A stretch of DNA of 64,000 bases, from contig SCTK01000005.1 of the NCBI GenBank assembly GCA_004298905.1, positions 124,001 through 188,000 on the forward strand. The letters run 5' to 3'. Position 1 is the first letter of the stretch; every line of letters begins with the position of its first letter. Below, piece by piece: positions 1-10,084 of this stretch. The stretch comes from Burkholderiaceae bacterium. GTDB taxonomy: Bacteria; Pseudomonadota; Gammaproteobacteria; Burkholderiales; Burkholderiaceae_D. Both the position numbers and the translations under genes were made by a program. The notes beneath the pieces were generated by a model, which did not search any database, was not told the origin of the DNA, and saw only the letters and a list, made by a program, of their open reading frames with translations.

Positions 1-752
1 GGCTGGAAGTGATTTCCGAGAACTATATGGTTCCCGGAGGGAAACCGCTGCATTTCCTCGACACAATTCGGCGTGATTACCCGATGGTCATGCATGGCGT
101 GTCGCTCTCTATCGGCAGCAGCGATCCGCTCAATATGGATTATCTGCGTGACCTCAAGGCACTGGTGCAGCGTGTGCAACCGACCTGGATTTCCGATCAT
201 TTGTGCTGGACGGGTGTGGATCACACCAATCTGCACGACCTCATGCCCCTGCCCTATACCGAAACCGCCTTGCGCCATCTGACCCAACGCATTGACCAAG
301 TGCAGGATTTTCTGGGGCATCGCATCCTGCTGGAGAATGTATCCAGCTATGTCGCCTACCGCGCCGATGAAATGACCGAATGGGAGTTCATTGCCGAACT
401 GGCAAAGCGTGCCGATTGCGAGTTGCTGCTGGACGTCAACAACGTCTATGTCAGCAGCGTCAATCATCGTTTCGATCCATACGTATACATCGACGCCATG
501 CCAGGCGAGCGCGTGCGCCAGATTCATTTGGCAGGGCATGAGGATCATGGCGATTACATCATCGATACCCACGACCATCCGATTTGCGATCCGGTCTGGG
601 ATCTCTATGCCTATACCGTGCGGAAACTGGGCAATGTGCCGACCATGATCGAGCGCGATGACCACATCCCGCCGCTGGATGATTTGCTGGCCGAGTTGGC
701 GCAGGCGCGCAACATTGCCAATGGCATCACCCTGGAAGCGGCTGCGGCATGA
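1..752 (+). CDS. bufB: BufB-like MNIO (DUF692) protein, 5' end outside the window
   Basis: About 250 residues are visible; the reading frame is open from base 3 (Leu-Glu-Val-Ile-Ser-Glu-Asn-Tyr) and the true start lies upstream. The sequence has the DUF692 (MNIO, multinuclear non-heme iron oxidative enzyme) pattern: [29 protein letters not shown] and a His/Asp-rich [11 protein letters not shown]...DTHDHP stretch, all expected metal ligands in a TIM barrel. MNIO enzymes paired with BufC-type partners modify cysteines of small copper-related bufferin peptides. The next gene is the BufC-type partner and overlaps by ATGA, so the two are translationally coupled. The peptide gene (bufA) would lie just left of the window, so naming it BufB is inference from the pair. 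Confidence 0.85.
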   Translation, partial: LEVISENYMVPGGKPLHFLDTIRRDYPMVMHGVSLSIGSSDPLNMDYLRDLKALVQRVQPTWISDHLCWTGVDHTNLHDLMPLPYTETALRHLTQRIDQVQDFLGHRILLENVSSYVAYRADEMTEWEFIAELAKRADCELLLDVNNVYVSSVNHRFDPYVYIDAMPGERVRQIHLAGHEDHGDYIIDTHDHPICDPVWDLYAYTVRKLGNVPTMIERDDHIPPLDDLLAELAQARNIANGITLEAAAA

Positions 753-1567
753 GCAAAAAAAATGCACTGACGCAGCAACAGCAACATTTCAGGCATGCCG
801 TGATCGCCGAGAGCGACGCTGTCGAAATACCTCCGGCAGAATTATTTCATTCGCGCGCCGATGGCAACCCCGCCCTGCTGCATATCTACCGCCAGGCTTA
901 TCGGGCGCGGTTGTGTGAAGCGCTGCAAAGCAACTACCCGATTTTGTATCGTCTGCTGGGAGACGAACTCTTCGAGCAACTGGCGCAGAATTACATTGCC
1001 GAGCATCCTTCCCGGCAATCATCGATCCGCTGGTTTGGACATCAACTCGCCGATTTTTTGCAGCAGCGCCCTGACCCGCATTCTGACCTCTTGTCCCACC
1101 CTGCCCTGTGCGATCTGGCGCGCATGGAATGGGCCATTGGCGGTTCGTTTGATGCGGCCAATGCCCCTTTTCTCACCATCGATGCTCTGCTGGTCTTGCC
1201 CGCAGAAGCGTGGGCGGCGCTACGCTGTCAGCCACAAGCGGCTGTGCAGCTGGTGCCATTGGAGTGGGAAGTTGAAGCGACCTGGAAAGCGCTCAATATC
1301 GAGACCGAGGAGACCGAGGAACAAACCCCGGAGCCCACTCAGCGCGCACATACGCTGCTGGTCTGGCGCGCCGGCAAGAACGGTCTGGAAACCCTCTGGC
1401 GTTCACTGGAAGCTGATGAGGCCGTTTATTTGAAAGCCTTTCTATCCGGCATATCCTTCGCGCAATTATGTGAACTGATTGCTGACCAAAATAGTACGGC
1501 TCAAGCTGCGCAAACGGCAGCCAGCCTGCTCCACCGCTGGGTTCAAGACGGCCTGTTTCGGGTCTGA
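749..1567 (+). CDS. bufC: BufC-like DUF2063 partner protein
   Basis: A 272-residue protein that starts within the stop of the DUF692 gene (ATGA). Residues about 10-100 match the DUF2063 putative DNA-binding domain: a Q-rich start, then [22 protein letters not shown] and [11 protein letters not shown]. In bufferin-type RiPP operons this partner recruits the precursor peptide to the MNIO enzyme. The C-terminal half is less conserved and ends in a helical segment ([28 protein letters not shown]) resembling the winged-helix tail common in this family. No DoxX-type membrane gene follows, unlike many buf operons; a hairpin terminator comes next, so this is the last gene of its operon. Confidence 0.8.
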   Translation: MSKKNALTQQQQHFRHAVIAESDAVEIPPAELFHSRADGNPALLHIYRQAYRARLCEALQSNYPILYRLLGDELFEQLAQNYIAEHPSRQSSIRWFGHQLADFLQQRPDPHSDLLSHPALCDLARMEWAIGGSFDAANAPFLTIDALLVLPAEAWAALRCQPQAAVQLVPLEWEVEATWKALNIETEETEEQTPEPTQRAHTLLVWRAGKNGLETLWRSLEADEAVYLKAFLSGISFAQLCELIADQNSTAQAAQTAASLLHRWVQDGLFRV

Positions 1568-1604
1568 CACAACCCGACTCACAAAGCCGTCCAGCGAGTC
1601 CCGC

Positions 1605-1626
1605 CCAGCCTCTGGAGGCTGGTTCG
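1605..1626 (+). terminator. Candidate rho-independent terminator after bufC
   Basis: An exact 8-base inverted repeat, CCAGCCTC (1605-1612) and GAGGCTGG (1615-1622), is followed by TTCGTTTA. The loop is tiny and the U-run weak, so termination may be only partial. It separates the buf genes from the response regulator at 1697. Confidence 0.5.
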
Positions 1627-1696
1627 TTTACAGCTAAAGTTCCCTTTAAAAAGCGCCGTTACCCGCCCTTACAAGCCAGCCTATAGGGAGGTTGCG

Positions 1697-2110
1697 ATGG
1701 TCGCAAAAAGGAAGATGACGGTACTGATCGTGGACGACAATGCCACGACACGATCGGTGTTGCGCATGATGGTGCATGGCGATTTTTATACGGTCGTCGG
1801 CGAAGCACCCAATGGAAAATCCGGACTGGAGCGGGTTGAGCAGCTCAAGCCGGACATTGTGTGTCTGGATGTCAGCATGCCGGATATCGACGGTCTGGAA
1901 GTGCTGCAGCAAATCAAGGCGGCCAGGCCACAAACGCTCGTGCTGATGGTGACGGCCAGCCGCGATGTGGACACCGTGAAAACAGCCATTGGCCGCGGCG
2001 CCAACGGTTTCATCATCAAGCCATTCAATGGACGTACCGTGCTCGATACCTTGAAAGCGGCTGTGGACAAGGCAGAAGAGGTCAGCGCTTCGCCCACCGG
2101 AGCCACCTGA
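1697..2110 (+). CDS. Single-domain CheY-like response regulator
   Basis: A 137-residue stand-alone receiver domain. Acidic pocket D13-D14 (LIVDDN), phosphoacceptor D58 (DIVCLDVSMPDIDG), switch Thr T86 (MVTASRD) and K108 (FIIKPFN) are all present, so it should be phosphorylatable. There is no output domain; signalling would be through protein contact. The start ATG follows a good Shine-Dalgarno (GGGAGGT). The large hybrid kinase gene starts 40 bases downstream on the same strand, so the two probably form one signalling unit, with this protein as an additional phosphate acceptor. It could equally act with a chemotaxis or motility kinase elsewhere. Confidence 0.88.
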   Translation: MVAKRKMTVLIVDDNATTRSVLRMMVHGDFYTVVGEAPNGKSGLERVEQLKPDIVCLDVSMPDIDGLEVLQQIKAARPQTLVLMVTASRDVDTVKTAIGRGANGFIIKPFNGRTVLDTLKAAVDKAEEVSASPTGAT

Positions 2111-2150
2111 TTTTTTGCAGCCACCCACCACAATACTGTTTGGGTTTTGA

Positions 2151-5100
2151 ATGCACGGGAATAATAAAAGCAGCTTGACGCTGCAAATTGTGTTACTGGC
2201 CGCCGCCTATTATCTGACCGCACGGCTAGGTCTTTTGCTGGCCTTCGCTGGTACCAATGCCTCACCCGTCTGGCCGCCCTGTGGTATCGCTCTAGGCGCT
2301 TTGCTGATACTGGGTTACCGTCTCTGGCCAGGTATTTTCATTGGGGCTTTCGCTGCCAACTTCGCGGTCTTTTCTGCCAATCATTTGGATGCGGGCCTGA
2401 CGACGGGTGTGGCGTCATTTTGCATTGCCGCTGGCAACACGCTGGAGGCGTTGACCGCAGCCGCGCTGCTGCGTTTGCTCGTGGGCGAGCGCGGTTATTT
2501 CACGCGGCAGCTCGGTGTGTACAAATTTGTGCTGATCGTCATGGCCGCCGCCGCACTTGGCGCGAGCGGCGGCACCGCCAGTCTGATCCTCAACCATCTT
2601 GCGCCCAGCGCAGCGGCATGGCCGATATTCAGCACCTGGTGGCTGGGCGATTTTTCCGGCATGTTGATCGTCACGCCGCTGTTTCTGGCCTGGAGCAATC
2701 CTATCACCGAGCCGCCGGACCGCACCGCAACGATCAAAATGGCATCTTCATTACTGGTGCTGCTGGCATTGCTCGGACTGCTGTTTGGTCAACACTACGC
2801 GTCGCAGATCGCCAATCGCTGGCTCGCCTATCCGCTGCTGATTTGTGTTGGTTGGGCAGCATTTCAATATGGGCGGCGCGGCGTTACTTTGACCCTCACG
2901 TTACTCATGACAGCATCCGTCTTGGGCACCACACAGGGACTGGGGCCGTTTGCAACCGGCACGTTGCAGGATTCCCTGATGACGCTGGAAATATTCATTG
3001 CCTTGAGCGGTTTGGTGGGCTTGATTCTGGCGGCCGATGCCAGCGAGAAAAGGTATTTCAGCAGAAACACACCGGTGGCGCAGCGATTGCTGCCTTTGTT
3101 GCACTGGGGAGCTTTGTTCATAGGCTTGAGCGTGACGGTCGCGGCTTGGCACTTCATTTCCAGCAGTACCGAACGCGTCGCAGACGAACGTTTCGATTTT
3201 CTGGCTGAAAACGTCAAGAAGCGCATCATGGGCCAGATGAATACTTACGCCACCATGCTGTATGCGGGTCAGGGTTTGTTCAGCGCCTCCAAATCGGTCG
3301 AACGCGATGAGTGGCATGCCTTCGTCGAGCGCTTGGCCCTGGAAAAGAATTTCCCGGGTGCGCAGGGGCTTCATTATGCCCAGGCCGTGCGTCCCGGCGA
3401 GCAGGCGGCCTTGGAAAAGGCGGTGCACGCGGACGGTTATGCAGATTTTCACATCTGGCCGCCGGGGAAGCGCGATCTGTATGTGCCAGTGACCTACTTT
3501 GAACCCGCCTCGGAAAAAAATCTGCGCGCGCATGGTTACGATATGTTTTCCGAACCGAATCGCCGCGCTGCCATGCTCAGGGCACGTGACAGCGGCGACG
3601 TTGCAATCACGGACAAGCTCAATCTGATCACGGATACGGGCCAAGGCGCACAAGTGGCATTCCTGATGTTTTTGCCGGTCTACCGTAACGGCGCAGCCAT
3701 TGACACGCAGACAGCACGCGCGGCGGCCCTGACAGGTTATGTGTACAGCTTGTTCCGCATGAACGATTTGATGCAGGAAATCCTGAGCGATTACTTGACG
3801 GCAATGCGGGTAGAGCTTTTCGACGGTCAGGGTGAATCGTCTGAGGCACTGATGTACGCCAGCGCAAGCCCATCTGATGTGAAGCAATCCGGGTATCCCA
3901 ATGCGCTGGTCTTGCACAAACGATTCAAGGTTGCTGCCGATGGCCATGTCTGGACGCTGCGACTGATTTCGACACCAGTCTTTGAAGCGGGCATTGACCG
4001 CCAGAAATCCTTGATTGTCTTGATTGCGGGCACGTTGATCAGCCTGATGTTTTTCGGTGTCATTGGCAACCTGAGTCTGATGCGGGAAAAAGCGCAGGCA
4101 TTGGCGGATGAGATGACCATCAGCCTGAAGGAAGCCAACCAGATCTTATGCCGCTCCGAAGAACGATTCCGTTTGCTGACTTCGAAAATCAAGGATTACG
4201 CCATTCTCTTGCTCGATGTGGAAGGCCGTGTGCAAAGCTGGAATGAAGGTGCACGGCACCTGACCGGTTATGCGGAAACGGAGATCGTCGGCAGTTCATT
4301 TGCACGCTTCCATACACAGGAAGATCTTGCAAGCGGCCAGCCGGAACACATGCTCAAACAAGCGCTCATCCTGGGGCACTACGAAACCTTTGGCTGGAAA
4401 CTGCACAAGGACGGCTCGCGCTTCTACGCGGATACGCTGGTCAGCGCAATTCGCGATGACCAGAATGAATTGATCGGTTTTGCCCTGATCCTGCGCGATA
4501 TTACGCAGGAAAAACGGGCCGAGAATGAATTGCGCACCGCCAAGGAAGAGGCCGAATCGGCCAGCCGCGCCAAGAGCGAGTTTGTGGCCAACATGAGCCA
4601 TGAACTGAGAACACCGATGAATGCCGTGCTGGGTATGGCGCACCTGTTGCTGGAAACGGAACTCTCGACCGAACAAAAACAATATCTGGACATGATCCGT
4701 GCATCGGGTCAGGCGTTGATGGAAATCATGAACGATATTCTGGACTTTTCCAAGATCGAAGCGGGCCGCATGGAATTGGTGCCCATGGAATTCACGCTAG
4801 GCGAAGTACTGAGTACCACCGCCACGATCATGGCCGTGAATGGCGGCGAAAAAGATCTGGATCTCGCCATCGGGGTGGCGCCCGATGTGCCGCATAATTT
4901 GATCGGCGATGCGCTCCGCGTCCAGCAGGTTCTGGTCAACCTGACCGGCAACGCCATTAAATTTACGGCCCAGGGAGAAGTCAGTCTGTTTGTCGATCTC
5001 GTTGCGCGCCAGGGCAATACCGCCACCCTGCGTTTCCGGATCCGCGACAGCGGCATCGGCATGACCGACGAGCAGCAGAAACGCCTGTTCACTCCGTTCA

Positions 5101-6533
5101 CGCAGGCCGATTCTTCGATGACCCGCCGGTTTGGCGGCTCGGGTCTGGGCTTGACCATCTGCAAACGCCTGCTCGATATGATGCAGGGAAGCATCGAATT
5201 GCACAGCGTGCTGGGCAAAGGAACAGAATTCATCGTCACTATCCCCTTCGAATTGGCGCAAGCGCAGGAAGAGCGTGAACCGTTTGCAGATATGCAGGAT
5301 TTGCATATCTTGCTGGTTGACGACAATCTAACCAACCGCATCTACCTGTCTGAAACAATCCGCACCTGGAACTGGAAAACAGATTGCGTTGCCTCGGGCA
5401 ACGAGGCGCTGGCGCATATTGCACGCGGCCAGAAATACGACGTAGTCTTGCTGGACGGGCAGTTGCAAGGCACGGGGACAGTATCGCTGATCGAAGAAAT
5501 CCGCCCGGCCTTGGGAGATTCGACGATACCCATCCTCTTCATGGTCAGTGCTTTTGGCCGCGGGAAATTGCTTAAAACACCGGCCGGTGCGCAAGCCAGC
5601 GGTGTTTTGATGAAGCCGGTAACCGGCTCCAATCTGTTCAACATGCTGCACGAGCTGCACATCAGGCAACAAGGCAAAGGTAGCGCTGCTCTCGACAGCA
5701 CGCCACTGCAGGCAATGAGGCGACGCCTTGAAGGGGTTCACTTGCTGCTGGTTGAAGACAATATGCTGAATCAGGTGGTGGCGAAGAGTCTGCTCGAAAA
5801 AGCCGGTGCGCGCGTCGATGTGGTGGACAATGGACAGATGGCCATCGAGCAACTGCGCTACGCGCCGGAACGTTATGACCTGGTGCTGATGGATGTGCAA
5901 ATGCCCGTCATGGACGGCTTTACCGCGACTCGCCTGATTCGCGGCGCGATGGGATTGACGCTGCCCATTCTGGCCATGACGGCAGGTGTGACAGAGGCCG
6001 AGCGCATCCAATGTACCGAAGTGGGCATGGATGGTTTCATCGCCAAGCCGATCGAGCCTGTGCAAATGTTTACCCGCATCCAGCGCCATTTAAGAGAAAT
6101 CAAGCGCAAGGCTGCATCGCCGTTTTCCGAAATCACTCCGGTCGCTGCCGTTCCTGCGCAGATACCGCAATCCGCAATCGACCTGACCCAACTGCTTGCC
6201 TTGATTGACGTCAATCCCGGTAATCGCGCCGTCATCATTGATCTGATTCAAATGATGGTTGAACGAGGCCTCGATCCACTCAACGCTGCGCATGCCGCAT
6301 GGCAGAATGAAAAATCGGTAGACGCGGCAAAAATTTGCCATGCACTGCGTGGCGAAATCGGCAATCTGGGCGCGGTCCGCTTCGTGCAAACCATGCTGGA
6401 TCTGGAACATGCGCTGCGTGACAATGCCGCCTCGGCAACACCGCCGTTGTTTGATCGCGCGGAAAAAGAATTGCGCGCCGTACTGGGTGAAGCCAGCCTC
6501 TGGTTGAAAACGCAATCGGCCGTTACTACGTAG
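2151..6533 (+). CDS. MASE1-CHASE-PAS hybrid sensor histidine kinase with two receivers and Hpt
   Basis: A 1460-residue membrane phosphorelay protein. In order: MASE1 integral membrane sensor (about 10-300, with WPPCGIALGALLILGYRLWPG), periplasmic CHASE-type domain (about 340-570), a further membrane helix (about 615-640), PAS (about 675-795), HisKA with phospho-acceptor H817 (NMSHELRTPMNA), HATPase (N-box NLTGNAIKFT, G-boxes DSGIGM and GSGLGL), receiver 1 with D1102 (VVLLDGQLQG, an unusual surround for the phospho-Asp), receiver 2 with D1248 (LVLMDVQMPVMDG) and a C-terminal Hpt with H1397 (CHALRGEIGNLG). All phosphotransfer residues are present, so a full His-Asp-His-Asp relay is possible, with the small regulator at 1697 as likely terminal acceptor. 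No diguanylate cyclase domain is attached, although MASE1 is often found with one. The Shine-Dalgarno is poor. Confidence 0.88.
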   Translation: MHGNNKSSLTLQIVLLAAAYYLTARLGLLLAFAGTNASPVWPPCGIALGALLILGYRLWPGIFIGAFAANFAVFSANHLDAGLTTGVASFCIAAGNTLEALTAAALLRLLVGERGYFTRQLGVYKFVLIVMAAAALGASGGTASLILNHLAPSAAAWPIFSTWWLGDFSGMLIVTPLFLAWSNPITEPPDRTATIKMASSLLVLLALLGLLFGQHYASQIANRWLAYPLLICVGWAAFQYGRRGVTLTLTLLMTASVLGTTQGLGPFATGTLQDSLMTLEIFIALSGLVGLILAADASEKRYFSRNTPVAQRLLPLLHWGALFIGLSVTVAAWHFISSSTERVADERFDFLAENVKKRIMGQMNTYATMLYAGQGLFSASKSVERDEWHAFVERLALEKNFPGAQGLHYAQAVRPGEQAALEKAVHADGYADFHIWPPGKRDLYVPVTYFEPASEKNLRAHGYDMFSEPNRRAAMLRARDSGDVAITDKLNLITDTGQGAQVAFLMFLPVYRNGAAIDTQTARAAALTGYVYSLFRMNDLMQEILSDYLTAMRVELFDGQGESSEALMYASASPSDVKQSGYPNALVLHKRFKVAADGHVWTLRLISTPVFEAGIDRQKSLIVLIAGTLISLMFFGVIGNLSLMREKAQALADEMTISLKEANQILCRSEERFRLLTSKIKDYAILLLDVEGRVQSWNEGARHLTGYAETEIVGSSFARFHTQEDLASGQPEHMLKQALILGHYETFGWKLHKDGSRFYADTLVSAIRDDQNELIGFALILRDITQEKRAENELRTAKEEAESASRAKSEFVANMSHELRTPMNAVLGMAHLLLETELSTEQKQYLDMIRASGQALMEIMNDILDFSKIEAGRMELVPMEFTLGEVLSTTATIMAVNGGEKDLDLAIGVAPDVPHNLIGDALRVQQVLVNLTGNAIKFTAQGEVSLFVDLVARQGNTATLRFRIRDSGIGMTDEQQKRLFTPFTQADSSMTRRFGGSGLGLTICKRLLDMMQGSIELHSVLGKGTEFIVTIPFELAQAQEEREPFADMQDLHILLVDDNLTNRIYLSETIRTWNWKTDCVASGNEALAHIARGQKYDVVLLDGQLQGTGTVSLIEEIRPALGDSTIPILFMVSAFGRGKLLKTPAGAQASGVLMKPVTGSNLFNMLHELHIRQQGKGSAALDSTPLQAMRRRLEGVHLLLVEDNMLNQVVAKSLLEKAGARVDVVDNGQMAIEQLRYAPERYDLVLMDVQMPVMDGFTATRLIRGAMGLTLPILAMTAGVTEAERIQCTEVGMDGFIAKPIEPVQMFTRIQRHLREIKRKAASPFSEITPVAAVPAQIPQSAIDLTQLLALIDVNPGNRAVIIDLIQMMVERGLDPLNAAHAAWQNEKSVDAAKICHALRGEIGNLGAVRFVQTMLDLEHALRDNAASATPPLFDRAEKELRAVLGEASLWLKTQSAVTT

Positions 6534-6553
6534 CCGCTACCGATGCCATTCCC

Positions 6554-7243
6554 TTAATTTTTTTGTCCGGAATTTTCCGGGTGTGCGCGCAGATAATCTC
6601 GCAGGTAATCTGCTTCGCGCCGTTTGAGCCAGGCGGCCAGTTCAGTATCTTCAGCGCGGGCGGCGAATGCCGCCGCAGTGTAGCCAGTCTCGTTGACCAG
6701 AGTGGGATTGGCGCCATGCTCGATCAATAGCATTACATTGGCGCGCTGTCTGCCCCGCGCAGCCATCATCAAAGGCGTGGTTTTGTTGGGCGAGAGTGCG
6801 TCAACATCGGCCTTTTGTTCCAGCAGAAAGCGGCAAATTTCCGTATTGTCCATGCTGGCTGCGTAGTGCAAGGCCGTCCAGCCCGGCTGGTTGATCTGTG
6901 CGCCAAGTTTGACCAGGGTGCGCACTAGCGTTTCGCGACCTTGAATGGCGGCATACATCAACGCTGTTTCTCCATAAGGGTTTTGTTGATCAAGGTTCAG
7001 GCTGCGCTGGGTGATCAATACATCAACCACCTCCAGCGATTCGTTTTTGAGTGCCCGTATCAAGGCGGGATCACCACTGGCATCGACGGTATTCGGATCG
7101 ACTCCAGCCTTGAGCAATTTCTGCAGCGTCCTTGCGTCATCCAGTTCGATCGCTTTCAAAAAATCTTCGTACGACCCCGCTCGCGTGGCCAGCGGCCAGC
7201 TGGAACAGAGGATCAGGAGCAGCGAAATTAATCTATAAATCAC
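6554..7243 (-). CDS. Exported ankyrin-repeat protein
   Basis: A 229-residue protein with an N-terminal signal peptide (about 1-22, ending LATRAGS) followed by roughly five ankyrin repeats (GETALMYAAIQGRETLVRTLVKLGA, GWTALHYAASMDNTEICRFLLEQKA, TTPLMMAARGRQRANVMLLIEHGA and flanking weaker copies). Ankyrin repeats mediate protein-protein contacts; the partner is unknown, and the signal peptide points to the periplasm. It is the last gene of a minus-strand run after tatD (6-base gap) and is convergent with the kinase gene (20-base gap, no terminator seen). The tail is charged (READYLRDYLRAHPENSGQKN). The function cannot be given more precisely. Confidence 0.85.
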   Translation of the reverse strand: MIYRLISLLLILCSSWPLATRAGSYEDFLKAIELDDARTLQKLLKAGVDPNTVDASGDPALIRALKNESLEVVDVLITQRSLNLDQQNPYGETALMYAAIQGRETLVRTLVKLGAQINQPGWTALHYAASMDNTEICRFLLEQKADVDALSPNKTTPLMMAARGRQRANVMLLIEHGANPTLVNETGYTAAAFAARAEDTELAAWLKRREADYLRDYLRAHPENSGQKN

Positions 7244-7249
7244 ATTAAG

Positions 7250-8020
7250 TTAACTTCTTAATATATTGAATAATTTGAAGAAATTATCCGTTGTTGCCTG
7301 CGATATTTGATCGAAGCTCTGGCCGCGCAACTGCGCAATGTGTTCCGCCACATGTTTAACCCAGGCCGGCTGATTGGTCTTGCCTCGGTACGGCATGGGG
7401 GCCAGATAGGGTGAATCGGTTTCGACCAGCATGCGATCCAGCGGCACGTTTTTGGCCACCTCCTTGAGCTCCAGTGCGTTCTTGAATGTAACGATGCCGG
7501 AGAAGGAAATATAAAAACCCAGATCGAGTGCCGCCTGCGCCGTATCCCAGCTTTCGGTGAAACAATGCAGCACGCCTCCGGCTTCACCGGCATTTTCTTC
7601 CCGCATCAGGCGCAGCGTATCTTCAGCGGCGGCACGGGTGTGGATGATCAGAGGCTTGCGCGCAGCACGTGCGGCGCGGATATGGGTGCGAAAACGCGCC
7701 CGTTGCCATTCCAGGTCGCCGCTCAGGCGGTAGTAATCCAGCCCGGTTTCACCAATGCCCACTACCTTGGGATGAGCCGCCAGTTCTACCAGTTGCTCGA
7801 CCGAAGGTTCGGGGGTGTCTTCGTAGTCGGGATGCACGCCGACGGTAGCGTAGAGGTTGTCGTGCGCCTCAGCCAACGCCAGCACGCCGGGAAATTCCGG
7901 CAGGGTGACGCTGATGCACAGGGCATGACTGACCTGATTTTGCCGCATATTGTCCAGCAGCGTGTTCAGGTCTTTTTTGAGTTCGGGAAAGTCCAGATGG
8001 CAGTGAGAATCGACTAGCAT
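7250..8020 (-). CDS. tatD: TatD/YcfH-family metal-dependent DNase
   Basis: A 256-residue TIM-barrel hydrolase. The metal site is visible as H6 and H8 (DSHCHLDF), GIGETGLDYY, IIHTRAA, HCFTES and VETDSPYLAP, matching the TatD family (3'-5' DNase/RNase, cytoplasmic). Length is normal. In many betaproteobacteria this YcfH-type paralogue lies downstream of holB and pilZ exactly as here, where it follows pilZ by 22 bases and precedes the ankyrin gene by 6. The family has several paralogues per genome, so tatD is a family symbol, not proof of orthology to E. coli tatD. Confidence 0.9.
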   Translation of the reverse strand: MLVDSHCHLDFPELKKDLNTLLDNMRQNQVSHALCISVTLPEFPGVLALAEAHDNLYATVGVHPDYEDTPEPSVEQLVELAAHPKVVGIGETGLDYYRLSGDLEWQRARFRTHIRAARAARKPLIIHTRAAAEDTLRLMREENAGEAGGVLHCFTESWDTAQAALDLGFYISFSGIVTFKNALELKEVAKNVPLDRMLVETDSPYLAPMPYRGKTNQPAWVKHVAEHIAQLRGQSFDQISQATTDNFFKLFNILRS

Positions 8021-8042
8021 GCGGAATGATCGTCAATCGACA

Positions 8043-8405
8043 CTAGATGGTATGTGTCTGACGCGCAGATTTTACAGCGGTGCCAAGCTGGTTTTCGATC
8101 AGGCGCCGCGCGTTCTCGCCCGCTTCGTCGTTCGGAAATTGCACCCCGATCCCCTGCGCCTTGCCGTTGTGCGAATTGCCCGGCGTGACCCATACGACCT
8201 TGCCGGCGACCGGAATCTTGGCCGGGTCCTCCATCAGCGTCACCAGCAAGTAGACATCGTCACCCAGGGAATAAGTCTTGTTGGTCGGCACGAACAGCCC
8301 GCCGTTTTTCAGGTAGGGCATGTAGGACGCGTACAAAGCCGCTTTTTCCTTGATGGCCAGCGACAGCATGCTGGGCCGTGCATGAGCTTTTTCATCAGTC
8401 GCCAT
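8043..8405 (-). CDS. pilZ: PilZ-domain protein (type IV pilus type)
   Basis: A 120-residue single PilZ domain. The hallmark stretch is LKNGGLFVPTNKTYSLGDDVYLLVTLMEDPAKIPVAGKVVW followed by GIGVQF. The N-terminal RxxxR c-di-GMP-binding motif of canonical PilZ receptors is absent, as in PilZ proteins of type IV pilus assembly that act through PilB/FimX rather than by binding the nucleotide. Location between holB and tatD is the usual place of pilZ in proteobacteria, and this context is stronger evidence than the sequence alone. It follows holB by 18 bases, with a Shine-Dalgarno (AGGAGAA) before the ATG. Confidence 0.88.
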   Translation of the reverse strand: MATDEKAHARPSMLSLAIKEKAALYASYMPYLKNGGLFVPTNKTYSLGDDVYLLVTLMEDPAKIPVAGKVVWVTPGNSHNGKAQGIGVQFPNDEAGENARRLIENQLGTAVKSARQTHTI

Positions 8406-8423
8406 CGGCGGTTCTCCTAAAAC

Positions 8424-9443
8424 TTATGGGCTGCGCACCTGCAGGGCGCGTTGATATTGCAACAATAGCGCTTCCAGTTGCACCCGCGTATTGAGCGGAT
8501 GACGGGCAATCGCCTGAAACTGATTCACCTGCCGCGCCAATTCCATGGTCGCGGCCAGCGGGATTTGCTGCGCTAGTTTCAGCAGCGTTTTTTCCCGCGC
8601 TGGGTAGTAGCGTACTCTGCTTGTCTGACAATACGCAATCAGATCGTAGAGCCAGCGTTGCATCCAGTCGATAACGGTCGGCAGCGGCAGTTTGTAAAGC
8701 TTTTCCGCCAGGCGCAGCGCGTCCATTTGCGCGGGTTGTGCCAGTTCGGTCAGCAATTCGCCCTGCAACTGACGCCAATCGGAGGCTTCGTTCAATGCCA
8801 GTGCCGCTAGCGGCGCCCCGCCCGCCTCGGCCAGCAAGGCCGCACCTTCCTTGACACCCTGCGCCTGCAACCAGCTGCTGGCCTGCGCCGGATCGGGGAT
8901 ACCCATGCTCACCTTCTGACAACGCGACAGAATGGTGGGCAACAAGCGATCCAGCCCGTCGGCAACGAGCACGAACAGCGACTGCGGCGGCGGTTCTTCC
9001 AACACTTTCAGCAAGGCATTGGCCGCATTCATGTTAAGCGCTTGCGCCGGATACAGCACGACGACGCGCAAGCCGCTGCGATGGGTGCCGATGTTGACGA
9101 AGTCGGCCAATGCACGAATTTGATCGACGCGAATTTCCTGACTAGCTTTCTTTTTGTCCTTGCCCTCTTCCGGCTCTGTATTGGTGACGTCTTCGCTCAA
9201 GGCATCGGGGCGGATGCAGCGGTAATCGGGGTGATTGCCCTGCGCAAACCAGCCGCAGGCATCGCACTGTCCGCAGGCGCCGTGTGGCGTCGGCTGTTCG
9301 CACAACAAGGATTGCGCAAAAAATTGCGCCAGCTCGGTTTTGCCGATGCCCGACTGCCCATGGAGCAAGAGTGCATGCGGCAATTGCGCGCGGCGCGCCA
9401 GCAATTGTGCGAGATCGCTTTGCAGCCAGGGATAGAGCGTCAT
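8424..9443 (-). CDS. holB: DNA polymerase III subunit delta'
   Basis: A 339-residue clamp-loader subunit. The N-terminal AAA+ domain contains the P-loop-like GQSGIGKTE (about 29-37) and the zinc module [18 protein letters not shown] (about 48-65) typical of tau/delta' proteins, with [11 protein letters not shown] and ILSRCQ (sensor 1/SRC motif) further on. It loads the beta clamp with tau and delta. Its start overlaps the tmk stop by four bases, so it is translationally coupled to tmk. A short acidic/lysine-rich insertion (about 90-105, [12 protein letters not shown]) precedes the conserved IRVDQIR. Confidence 0.95.
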   Translation of the reverse strand: MTLYPWLQSDLAQLLARRAQLPHALLLHGQSGIGKTELAQFFAQSLLCEQPTPHGACGQCDACGWFAQGNHPDYRCIRPDALSEDVTNTEPEEGKDKKKASQEIRVDQIRALADFVNIGTHRSGLRVVVLYPAQALNMNAANALLKVLEEPPPQSLFVLVADGLDRLLPTILSRCQKVSMGIPDPAQASSWLQAQGVKEGAALLAEAGGAPLAALALNEASDWRQLQGELLTELAQPAQMDALRLAEKLYKLPLPTVIDWMQRWLYDLIAYCQTSRVRYYPAREKTLLKLAQQIPLAATMELARQVNQFQAIARHPLNTRVQLEALLLQYQRALQVRSP

Positions 9444-10081
9444 GCGGAGTCCGCTACTGTTGCCACCAGCGCTTCCAGCTCGGCGCGAATCTGCTCGATG
9501 CTCTGGTGCGCGTCGATGACATGGATGCGCTGCGCATGCTTGCGCGCACGATCGAGATAGGCCGCGCGCACGCGGGCGAAAAAATCCTGTTGTTCGGCTT
9601 CAAAGCGGTCGGCATCGCGCGCGCCTTGGCGGCGTTGTTCTGCCGTATCCGGTGGCAGGTCGAATAGCAGCGTCAGATCAGGTTGCAATTGTGGATGTGT
9701 CCATTGCTCCAGCTGTTCCAGTTTTTCCACCGGCACGCCACGGCCGCCGGATTGATAGGCAAACGAAGCATCGCTGAAGCGATCCGAGATCACCATTTCA
9801 CCGCGCGTCAGTGCCGGTTCGATGACTTGGGCGATATGTTCGCGCCGAGCAGCAAACATCAGTAGCGCTTCGGTTTCCGGGTGCATGGCCGTGCGCGTGT
9901 GCAGCAACAAGTCGCGCAATGACTCGCCCAATGGCGTGCCGCCAGGTTCGCGCGTCAGCGTGACGACATGACCACGGGCGCGCAGCGCGTCGGCAAAGGC
10001 GGCAATGTGCGTGCTCTTGCCCGCACCATCGATGCCTTCGAAGGTGATGAACTTGCCGCGTGGCGAAGTATTGATGGACAT
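9440..10081 (-). CDS. tmk: Thymidylate kinase
   Basis: A 213-residue dTMP kinase (dTMP + ATP to dTDP), cytoplasmic. P-loop [11 protein letters not shown] (about 14-24), the DRx motif [18 protein letters not shown] and the LID region with [12 protein letters not shown] are all in place. An Arg-poor P-loop (GAGKST) combined with Arg residues in the LID indicates the type II (E. coli-like) enzyme. It starts three bases after mltG and overlaps holB by ATGA, within the conserved mltG-tmk-holB-pilZ-tatD order. Confidence 0.96.
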   Translation of the reverse strand: MSINTSPRGKFITFEGIDGAGKSTHIAAFADALRARGHVVTLTREPGGTPLGESLRDLLLHTRTAMHPETEALLMFAARREHIAQVIEPALTRGEMVISDRFSDASFAYQSGGRGVPVEKLEQLEQWTHPQLQPDLTLLFDLPPDTAEQRRQGARDADRFEAEQQDFFARVRAAYLDRARKHAQRIHVIDAHQSIEQIRAELEALVATVADSA

Positions 10082-10084
10082 TAT

